A DNA stretch of 64,000 nt from JADGHX01 sp037200125 (GTDB lineage Bacteria > Pseudomonadota > Gammaproteobacteria > Steroidobacterales > Steroidobacteraceae): the NCBI GenBank assembly GCA_037200125.1, contig JBBCGS010000005.1:620001-684000 (forward strand). The letters run 5' to 3'. Shown piece after piece: positions 54,740-62,036 of this stretch (position 1 is the stretch's first letter; every line of letters begins with the position of its first letter). The position numbers and the translations under genes were made by a program. Below the pieces are notes generated by a model that saw only the letters and a list, made by a program, of their open reading frames with translations, made no database searches and was not told the origin of the DNA.

Positions 54740-55633
54740 TTATTTCCGCGCCGCGGCTGGCGCGACGCCGCTCGCGATCTGATCCAGCACGGCCAGCTTG
54801 TCGCCCGGCAGCTCCAGACTCGCCGCCGCCAGATTCTCCCGCAGATGTCCCACCGATGAGGTGCCGGGAATCAACAGAATGTTCGGCGAGCGCTTCAGCA
54901 GCCACGCGAGCGCCACCTGCATCGGCGTGGCACCGAGGCTCTTCGCGACATCGGATAGCGCGTTCGATTGCAACGGCGTGAACCCGCCAAGCGGAAAGAA
55001 CGGCACGTACGCGACGCCTTCGGCGGCGAGCTGATCGATCAAGGCGTCGTCGTGCCGATGTGCGAGGTTGTACTGGTTCTGCACACAGACGATGTCCGCG
55101 ATGGCGCGCCCTTCTTCGATCTGCTTGCGTGTCACGTTGCTGAGGCCGATGTGGCGGACGAGCCCCTGGCGCTGAAGCTTCGCAAGCGCTGAGAGCGGCG
55201 CCTCGATGGAGCCCTCGGCGGGGCCGTGCACGTCGAACATGACGCGCAGGTTGACGACGTCGATCGAGTCCAGGCCCAGGTTGCGCAGGTTTTCATGTAC
55301 GGCGCCGGTCAGCTCTTCCGCCGAGAAAGCGGGATTCCACGAGCCCTCTGTTCCGCGCAGGGCGCCGATCTTGGTCACGATCACGAGATCCCGCGGATAC
55401 GGGTGAAGCGCTTCGCGAATGATCTGGTTGGTGACGTGCGGCCCGTAGAAGTCGCTCGTATCAATGTGATTCACGCCGCTCGCAATCGCCTCGCGCAGCA
55501 CCGCCACCGCTCCCGCCCGGTCTTTGGGCGGTCCGAACACCCCCGGCCCGGCGAGTTGCATGGCACCGTATCCCAGTCGCCTCACGGTACGAGAGCCGAG
55601 GCTGAACGTTCCGGCTTGGCTGCTATCGGTCAT
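54740..55633 (-). CDS. Aldo/keto reductase, YdbC-like
   Basis: A 297-residue AKR with Asp58, Tyr63 (DTSDFYG) and Lys88 (VTKIG). The position of the usual catalytic His is Asn128 (VVNLRV), as in the E. coli YdbC branch, where Asn is normal, so this is a subfamily trait rather than a mutation. The closing cofactor-binding segment IPGTSSVGHLRENL is intact. It is a cytoplasmic NADPH enzyme, perhaps a pyridoxal or carbonyl reductase. It stands alone between the hydrolase and the DoxX genes. Confidence 0.84.
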   Translation of the reverse strand: MTDSSQAGTFSLGSRTVRRLGYGAMQLAGPGVFGPPKDRAGAVAVLREAIASGVNHIDTSDFYGPHVTNQIIREALHPYPRDLVIVTKIGALRGTEGSWNPAFSAEELTGAVHENLRNLGLDSIDVVNLRVMFDVHGPAEGSIEAPLSALAKLQRQGLVRHIGLSNVTRKQIEEGRAIADIVCVQNQYNLAHRHDDALIDQLAAEGVAYVPFFPLGGFTPLQSNALSDVAKSLGATPMQVALAWLLKRSPNILLIPGTSSVGHLRENLAAASLELPGDKLAVLDQIASGVAPAAARK

Positions 55634-55844
55634 GGTCGTGTTCTCCGTTTCGAATGGCCGTCAGCGTACACAGAACGCGCGCATTCGATAACCGGGCCCG
55701 GTTTGAACGAGCTGTTCGGCATACGCTCGTATCAGCCTCTCGCCGACGCGGCACAGTGACAATCCACGCCCGCAGGGTCTAAGCTCGACGCGACAACGGC
55801 CCGGCGACAGTGGCCGAATACAACGATTCCGGCGAGGGGGCTCC

Positions 55845-56300
55845 ATGAAGTACGCCGTGTGGTTTGTAAGACTGGTGTTCGCGGCCTGGATGATTCCAGC
55901 CGGCCTGAACCACTTCGTTTCGCTGTTCCCGCAGCCGATGGGCTCCCAGCCCCTCAGCCACGAGCTGATCGTGGCCCTGCTCGACAGTCACCTGTTCGAC
56001 CTAGTCAAAGCGGTGGAGCTCCTCGCGGGGGTCTGCGTGCTGACAGGGTTCTTTACCCCGCTCGCGCTCATCCTCTGCATGCCCGTCTCGTTCTGCGTGT
56101 TCTACTGGGACACGCCGCTCGAAGGCTGGGGCTCGCGCGCGTCGATCTTCGGGGAGGCAGTGCTTCTCTGTAACGTGCTGCTCTGCCTGGCCTACGTCAG
56201 GAGCTACCGCTCGATGTTCGCCATGCGCTCGACGCCGCGAACCTTCGGCGCATCCGACCCTCCGAGCGCCGCCGCCCAGCATGCGGGAGCCCGGCCATGA
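55845..56300 (+). CDS. DoxX-like membrane protein, first of pair
   Basis: A 151-residue inner-membrane protein with four transmembrane helices. The start follows GGCGAGGGGG. Motifs FAAWMIPAGLNHFV and VELLAGVCVLTGFFTPLAL are typical of the DoxX/quinol-oxidase-like family. Its last bases overlap the next DoxX gene by ATGA. The two are clear paralogues (same GLNHF/GANHF and TGFFxPxAL pattern). DoxX proteins are tied to redox or thiosulphate metabolism in some organisms; the role here is unknown. Confidence 0.75.
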   Translation: MKYAVWFVRLVFAAWMIPAGLNHFVSLFPQPMGSQPLSHELIVALLDSHLFDLVKAVELLAGVCVLTGFFTPLALILCMPVSFCVFYWDTPLEGWGSRASIFGEAVLLCNVLLCLAYVRSYRSMFAMRSTPRTFGASDPPSAAAQHAGARP

Positions 56301-56704
56301 AGCAGCTCGTCCTTGTCGGTCGCCTGATCTTCGGCGCCTGGATGCTGGTCAACGGCGCCAACCACTTCTTCTTTTCGCTCTGGCCCACGCCAACCGGACA
56401 TGAGCCGCTCGCCATTCAGCTGATGAGCGCCCTCGTCCATTCACGGTTGCTCGACGTCGCCATGACGATTCAGCTGGTCGCGGGAGCGCTGATCCTCACG
56501 GGCTTCTTCGTTCCGGTGGCGCTCTGCATAGTGATGCCGATCTCGACCTGCGCGCTTTACTGGGCGCTGATTCTGGATCACCAACCGCTCGGCGCGGTCC
56601 TCGCGTTCGCCGCCTTCGCGCTCAACGGTCTCCTCATGCTGGCCTACGTCGACTACTACAAGGGGCCGCTGCAGCGGCACGCCCTCATGCTTGGCGAAGG
56701 ATGA
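56297..56704 (+). CDS. DoxX-like membrane protein, second of pair
   Basis: A 135-residue four-helix membrane protein, paralogue of the gene it overlaps by ATGA. It shows the same FGAWMLVNGANHFFFSLWP and LVAGALILTGFFVPVAL blocks. Tandem duplication followed by divergence is likely. The two may form a heterodimer. A DUF805 membrane protein follows 9 bp later. Confidence 0.75.
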   Translation: MKQLVLVGRLIFGAWMLVNGANHFFFSLWPTPTGHEPLAIQLMSALVHSRLLDVAMTIQLVAGALILTGFFVPVALCIVMPISTCALYWALILDHQPLGAVLAFAAFALNGLLMLAYVDYYKGPLQRHALMLGEG

Positions 56705-56713
56705 GGAGATCAC

Positions 56714-57112
56714 ATGAACTTTGAATCCGTGTTCGTGAATTCCAACGGCCGCACGTCGGCCCGCCAGTTCATCGCCGGCCTGATCACGCTCCTGGCGGTG
56801 GTGGCTTTCTACCGATTTCTGGTGGGAGGCCGCACTGGCGAATGGTGCCTCGTGGTGCTGCTGTTTCCCGCGATCATCCTGCATGCCCGGCGACTGCACG
56901 ACATGGGGCACAGCGCCTGGCTGTTGCTCGCTCCCGCGATCCTGATGGTCGTGGCCTTCGCCATCTGGCTGCGGATCGTCAGCCTCGGCGCCCCGCTCGA
57001 CGCCGCCGTGCCCCTGATCGCACAAGCGGTCTCCGCCGGTTTCGCCATCTGGGGTTGTATCGGCAAGGGGCAGGCCGAAGCCAATCGGTTCGGGGCGCCA
57101 GCGGCCGCTTAG
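56714..57112 (+). CDS. DUF805 family membrane protein
   Basis: A 132-residue membrane protein with about four helices. The signature ARRLHDMGHSAWLLL of DUF805 is present around residues 57-71, and the N-terminal FESVFVNSNGRTSARQF also matches the family. It starts 9 bp after the DoxX pair, so the three genes are one unit. The function of DUF805 is unknown. Confidence 0.8.
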   Translation: MNFESVFVNSNGRTSARQFIAGLITLLAVVAFYRFLVGGRTGEWCLVVLLFPAIILHARRLHDMGHSAWLLLAPAILMVVAFAIWLRIVSLGAPLDAAVPLIAQAVSAGFAIWGCIGKGQAEANRFGAPAAA

Positions 57113-57344
57113 CCCTGATCGGGGCTCGAGCGGCCAGCGGACTTCCGTTCTCCAACGTCCTTGACGTTTCTTGCGCGGGCTCGCGCGAGCCCGCGATCAC
57201 TCCGCGACCAAAACGCCCTCGACTTCGGTCATCCGCTCTGGCTTTGCCGTCAAGCTTCCGAACGCACGCGCCCCACCGAGGTCAAAATTCGCAACGGCAA
57301 AGGCGCATGCTCAGCAAGTCCTTCGCCGATGGTGGAGACAGATC

Positions 57345-58274
57345 ATGAACAGGCGACTGGTTCGAACGGGATCGATAGCGGCAACGCTCACAGCGGCACT
57401 TTTCGTTAGCGTGCCGGCACTTGCGGATGGACACGGTCACGGTGGCGGCGGTGGATTCGCCGGCGCCCGAGGCGGCGCCCCGATGGCTCACAGCGCCGCG
57501 CCGGCTGGCGGGGGTTTCGGTGCCGCACCCGGCCGCGGCGGCTTCGGCACGGCCCCGGGCCGCAGCAGTGGCTTCACCGCCGCGCAGGGCCGCGGTGGCG
57601 GATACGCGGGCCCGCGTGCGAACGGCGCCACGTCCTACAGCGGCAGCCGCTTCGTCGCCGCGCCCGGCGCTCGTTACGGCTACTACACACCGAATCGCAG
57701 CTACGCCTCGCCTCGCTTCAACAGCGGCGCCGGCGTCAGACCCGGCAATCCGAACTTCGCAGGACGCGCCGGCTTCAATCGCCCGGCGCACGGCATCGGC
57801 TTCAACGGACGGCCTCGCAACTGGGGCGGTGGCAATTTCCACGGCAGCTACTGGCCGCGTTCGTACTATCACTCCGGCTTCATCGGCTTCGTGCCCCTTC
57901 TGCCAGCGTTCTACAGCACCTTCTGGTGGGGCGGTGTGCCCTACTACTACTGGGATGACACGTACTACACGTGGAGCCAGCCTGATTACGGCTATGTAGC
58001 AACGGATCCGCCGCCAGCGGCTGGGGACGACGACGGTTCGGGTAGCGGCTCACCTCAGTCGAGCGACTCATCGAGTCTCTACATCTATCCAAAAAACGGC
58101 CAGTCCGAGGAACAGACGTCGACGGACCGTTACGAGTGTCATCAGTGGGCCGCCGGACAAACGGGTTTTGATCCAACCAACGGCACCGATCAGTCCGCCG
58201 CGTCCGCAGGGCCGGCCGACTATCGACGCGCGATGACGGCCTGTCTAGATGCACGAGGTTACAGCGCTCGCTGA
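57345..58274 (+). CDS. Secreted glycine-rich protein with C-terminal conserved domain
   Basis: A 309-residue exported protein. The start at 57345 follows GGTGGAG; the signal peptide ends near ALADG. Residues 28-185 are Gly/Ala/Arg/Ser-rich with many aromatic residues. A hydrophobic Trp/Tyr-rich middle (FIGFVPLLPAFYSTFWWGG) precedes the conserved C-terminal domain, seen as YIYPKNGQSEEQ and DRYECHQWAAGQTGFDP (two Cys: in ECHQW and ACLDARG). I recall this domain as DUF6515-like. It is probably an envelope protein; the function is unknown. Confidence 0.65.
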   Translation: MNRRLVRTGSIAATLTAALFVSVPALADGHGHGGGGGFAGARGGAPMAHSAAPAGGGFGAAPGRGGFGTAPGRSSGFTAAQGRGGGYAGPRANGATSYSGSRFVAAPGARYGYYTPNRSYASPRFNSGAGVRPGNPNFAGRAGFNRPAHGIGFNGRPRNWGGGNFHGSYWPRSYYHSGFIGFVPLLPAFYSTFWWGGVPYYYWDDTYYTWSQPDYGYVATDPPPAAGDDDGSGSGSPQSSDSSSLYIYPKNGQSEEQTSTDRYECHQWAAGQTGFDPTNGTDQSAASAGPADYRRAMTACLDARGYSAR

Positions 58275-58410
58275 GCGCGCCCTGCCGCTCGCGACAAGAA
58301 CGACTACCGCCTCAATCACCTCCCCTGTGCCGCCGGGGTTGCAGAATACCGAGTGATCGATAAAGACGTCAGGGAAACGACCTGGCGATCGACCAATCTC
58401 GGAGGCAACC

Positions 58411-60063
58411 TTGTCGAAGTTGACCATCCGCGCAGGGGGACTCGCCGTTGCTGTGCTCTCGCTGGTCGCGACAGCATTGTCGGCGGCTGTGTTCGCGCAG
58501 GAAGAATCACTCTCCGATCTCATCCGATCCGGCAATCGAGAGGCCGTGCTCGCCGCGATCACCTCGCCCGACATCGACGTGAACGTGGCGGATCCCGACG
58601 GCTCCACCGCGCTGCTGTGGGCAACGTACAAGGTCGATCATGAGTTGGTGAGCGCGCTGCTGAAAGCAGGCGCCAAGGCCAACGTCACGAATCACTTCGG
58701 TGCCTCGCCGCTCGGCGAAGCCGTCAAACTCGGCGATGTCGAGTTCGTCCGTGCACTCCTCGACGCCGGCGCGGATCCCGAGTCCCCCAACCAGGACAAC
58801 CAGACCGCGCTCATGCTGGCCTCGAGCGTCGGCGCGGCGAAAGTCGCGGAGTTGCTGATCGCCAAAGGCGCGAACGTAAACGCGGTGGAAAGTTTCCGCG
58901 GCCAGACCGCCCTCATGTGGGCTTCGGCCGGCAACCATCCGGAAGCGGTCGAAGTGCTCGTCACCCACGGCGCCAACATCAAGGTGCGCGCGAAGTACGA
59001 CGACTGGCCGCGCCAGATGACTTCGGAACCGCGCGCGCAATTCCGTCACACTGGCGGGCTCACCGCGCTGCTCTATGCGGCGCGCGCCGGCTGCTACGGC
59101 TGCGTCGTCGCCATGGTCAAGGCGGGCGCGGACATCAATGAGCCGAACCCGGACGGCATCACGCCGCTCATCAACGCGCTCGACAACCGCAGCTACGACA
59201 TCGCGATGTTCCTGCTCGACAAGGGCGCGAACCCGAACGCCTGGGACATGACGGGCCGCACACCGCTCTATGTGGCGGTGGACATGAACTCGTTCAAAGG
59301 TGGATTCAACTTCGGAAATCCGCCGGACCCGCATCCGCCGAACAAAGCCACGCCCATGGACGTCGTGAACCGGCTGCTGAAGATGGGCGTCGATCCCAAT
59401 CACGAGCTCACGCGCATGCGCCCGAACGGCGCAGGCAGAGGCCGCTTCTCCGACTACATGTTGCGCGGGGGCACCGGCCCACTGATGGTTGCGGCGCTGG
59501 GCTATGACCCTGATGCGATCACGGCGCTGCTCGCGCACGGCGCGGAAGTGGATCTGCCCAACGTGTTCCGCATCACGCCGCTGATGGCCGCCGCAGGCAT
59601 GACCGGCTCGTTTCGCAGCGCCATCGATCCTGTCGGCGGCACAGTCCCGCCGCCGGGGGATATCCAGCTCCACGCAATAAAAGCCATCGATCTGCTGCTG
59701 GAAGGCGGCGCGAATATCAACGCCCGCGTCACCGACAACCACAACCGCACCGCCCGACTCTCAGCCTACGTTTACAACCGCGAGAACGAGGGCAAGTCCG
59801 CCCTCTTCGCACCTGCGGAATTTGGCTGGGACAAAGTCGTCAAGCATCTACTCGAACGCGGTGCAGACCCGACACTGCGCGACGCCGCCGGCAAAACCGC
59901 TCTCGACTACGCGCGCGAGCCCGCGCCGATCAGCCCCGGCGGCACGCCAGCCGACGACACGAATGGCGGCAGATATGCGACAGCAAATCGCAAAGCGACC
60001 GTAGCGATTCTCGAAGCGGCGGTTGCTGATACCGGAAGCAACGGAAGCGCAACTGCCAAGTAG
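58411..60063 (+). CDS. Secreted ankyrin-repeat protein, TTG start
   Basis: A 550-residue exported ankyrin protein. The start is TTG at 58411, supported by GGAGG five bases upstream and by a signal peptide that ends near VFAQ (residue 30). About ten ankyrin repeats follow, the clearest being ALLWATYKVDHELVSALLKAG and TALMLASSVGAAKVAELLIA. A gap between repeats at about 290-400 carries a Pro/Met-rich insertion. Ankyrin proteins of this kind are often encoded beside DUF1592/DUF1552 cytochromes, as here. It probably binds partners in the periplasm. Confidence 0.82.
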   Translation: MSKLTIRAGGLAVAVLSLVATALSAAVFAQEESLSDLIRSGNREAVLAAITSPDIDVNVADPDGSTALLWATYKVDHELVSALLKAGAKANVTNHFGASPLGEAVKLGDVEFVRALLDAGADPESPNQDNQTALMLASSVGAAKVAELLIAKGANVNAVESFRGQTALMWASAGNHPEAVEVLVTHGANIKVRAKYDDWPRQMTSEPRAQFRHTGGLTALLYAARAGCYGCVVAMVKAGADINEPNPDGITPLINALDNRSYDIAMFLLDKGANPNAWDMTGRTPLYVAVDMNSFKGGFNFGNPPDPHPPNKATPMDVVNRLLKMGVDPNHELTRMRPNGAGRGRFSDYMLRGGTGPLMVAALGYDPDAITALLAHGAEVDLPNVFRITPLMAAAGMTGSFRSAIDPVGGTVPPPGDIQLHAIKAIDLLLEGGANINARVTDNHNRTARLSAYVYNRENEGKSALFAPAEFGWDKVVKHLLERGADPTLRDAAGKTALDYAREPAPISPGGTPADDTNGGRYATANRKATVAILEAAVADTGSNGSATAK

Positions 60064-60070
60064 CACTTCA

Positions 60071-60098
60071 CGCGTGGGGGGTCTCGCGTGGGGGGTCT
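60071..60098 (+). repeat. Perfect 14-bp tandem duplication
   Basis: CGCGTGGGGGGTCT occurs twice head to tail (60071-60084 and 60085-60098), with a run of six G in each copy, just after the ankyrin stop codon. It looks like a recent slippage product; no hairpin is formed. It might affect transcription between the two genes, but there is no direct sign. Confidence 0.8.
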
Positions 60099-60242
60099 GA
60101 AGAACTTCTCTGAAATCGCTTTGCGCTGAGCGCGACGCCGGGTTGCGCAAGAGCAGTTCTTCCGACTTCCCCAAGCCACGGAACGGCACTTGCTGCGAGG
60201 ATTGCGCGCAGGAATCCAAGAGCGCGCACAGGGAGAAGGGAT

Positions 60243-61811
60243 ATGAAAGCGCTGAACGCGTTTTTCGAATTCACCCGTCTACATCGCGGCATCCGCGTAC
60301 TACCGGCATTCTTCGCGATCGCACTCTTCGCGATTGCGGCGCCCGCATCCGCAGACAGCGGCATCGTGGGTCGGACCACCGTCGGCACCATTCCTTCCGC
60401 CGGACTGAGCGCGGATTTCAAACGCGGCTCGAAGTTCACCCTCTCGGAGCGCGGCACGCTCCAATCGTTCTGTGCCTATCTGGACGGCCAGGGCGGCGTG
60501 ACCGGTACCCAGACGGTGCGCTTCGCGGCGTACAAAGACGCGAACGGCACACCCGGCCAGAAAATTGTCGAGTCGCGACCGTTAACCATCGCGAGCAACT
60601 ACCCACCAAACTGGTGGTGCGCGAACAGCGATCGAGTGCCCGTCACGGCAGGCGATTACTGGCTTGTCATCCAGACCGGTGCGCAAAGCGGCGTAATCCG
60701 GGACTACGCCGATGGCACAGGGAACTGGTACGGCAATGCCGACGCGTTTACCGATGGCGCCTCTGCTCAGTTTGGAAGCGGTAACGTCGGAAACGGCACG
60801 CTGACGATCGAGACGGATTTCACCGCCGCCACCGAAGTCGACTACGTGGGTCGACTCGATGTCGCAAAGACTCCATCGGGAGGGCTGAGCGCGAATTACA
60901 AACGCGGCTCGCAAATCACAATTCGGCAAGCAGGCCGGCTCGAGCAGATGTCGATGTATGTCGACACCGCCGGCGGAGCGAGTGGCACACAGGACCTGCG
61001 TCTCGTCCTCTACAACGACGTCAATGGCAAGCCCAACGCGAAACTGGCGGAATCAGACACGTTGACGCTCTCCTCAGGGTCCGGTGCGACGTGGGTCGGC
61101 TTCCTGGTAACGCCCGTCTTGCTCGACGCGGGCCGCTATTGGCTCATGCTCCACACCGGCAATACCGGTGGAGTGCTGCGGGACTTCGGCGACGGCGCGC
61201 CGAATTTCTACACGAATGCCGACACCTTCTCCGATGGCGCGTCGCAGACCTTCGGCACCGGGAACACCGGAACCGTCACGCTCTCGGGTTACGTCTCGTA
61301 TCACCCTGGCAGCTACCATACCAAGACATTCGGCCGCACCACCGTCGCGACCGTTCCATCCGGCGGCATGACTGTGAACTTCAAGCGCGCATCGTATGCA
61401 TTCGTGCAAGACCAGGACGCGGCCCTCACTGGCCTCTATGCCTACCTCGACGGCCGAGGTGGCGCGAGCGGCTCGCAGCAGTTGCGCATGGCGCTCTATC
61501 GCGAAACCAAAGACCACGGGGCGCAGGAAAAACTCGTGGAGAGCGATGTCGTCACGATCCCCGCGGGCACGGCACCCGGTTGGGTGCATTTCCCCGTCCA
61601 GACGATTCGGCTTGATGAAACCTATGGTTATTGGATCGCGCTACAGAGCGGCGCGAATGGCGGAGTCGCGCGCAACTACGGCGACGGCGACCCCAATTGG
61701 ATTGGCAACACGGACGGCTTCGCTGACGGAGCCAATCCCAGATTCGGCGCGGCAAGCGCAGGCACGGTCACGATTTCGATGTACGGCACCTATAACACCA
61801 AGAATCCGTGA
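60243..61811 (+). CDS. Secreted protein of three jelly-roll-like repeats
   Basis: A 522-residue exported protein. GGGAGAAGGG precedes the ATG, and the signal peptide ends near ASADS (about residue 38). The rest is three repeats of about 155 residues (60357, 60841 and 61328) with common marks: VGRTTV or VGRLDV, PSAGLSADFKRGS, YLDGQGG or YVDTAGG, RYWLMLHTG, and DGDPNW before FADGA. Each looks like a beta-sandwich. I know no exact family; a carbohydrate-binding or surface role is possible. It lies between ankyrin and DUF1592 genes on the same strand. Confidence 0.65.
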   Translation: MKALNAFFEFTRLHRGIRVLPAFFAIALFAIAAPASADSGIVGRTTVGTIPSAGLSADFKRGSKFTLSERGTLQSFCAYLDGQGGVTGTQTVRFAAYKDANGTPGQKIVESRPLTIASNYPPNWWCANSDRVPVTAGDYWLVIQTGAQSGVIRDYADGTGNWYGNADAFTDGASAQFGSGNVGNGTLTIETDFTAATEVDYVGRLDVAKTPSGGLSANYKRGSQITIRQAGRLEQMSMYVDTAGGASGTQDLRLVLYNDVNGKPNAKLAESDTLTLSSGSGATWVGFLVTPVLLDAGRYWLMLHTGNTGGVLRDFGDGAPNFYTNADTFSDGASQTFGTGNTGTVTLSGYVSYHPGSYHTKTFGRTTVATVPSGGMTVNFKRASYAFVQDQDAALTGLYAYLDGRGGASGSQQLRMALYRETKDHGAQEKLVESDVVTIPAGTAPGWVHFPVQTIRLDETYGYWIALQSGANGGVARNYGDGDPNWIGNTDGFADGANPRFGAASAGTVTISMYGTYNTKNP

Positions 61812-62036
61812 CACGACTGCGCGGCGCGCGGCGGCCCGCGCGCCTGTCGGTTCGACCTGCGTTTTGTCGCCGGCGAAACGGCCGATCTCCAGCCAGTCGC
61901 GCGTGCGGAAAGCGGCGGTTGGAGGCCTGTTTTTCCTGCGCTCCGGCGGAATGGACGCTACCCTCCAATACATTAGTTCAGTCACCCTAAGCGGCCGCAA
62001 AATAAGCGAATGACGACAAAGCTTGAGGTAGGGGGA

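Noticed and set aside
54740..55633. Inactivated aldo/keto reductase because His is replaced by Asn
   Set aside because: Asn at this place is normal in the YdbC branch, and the other catalytic residues are intact.
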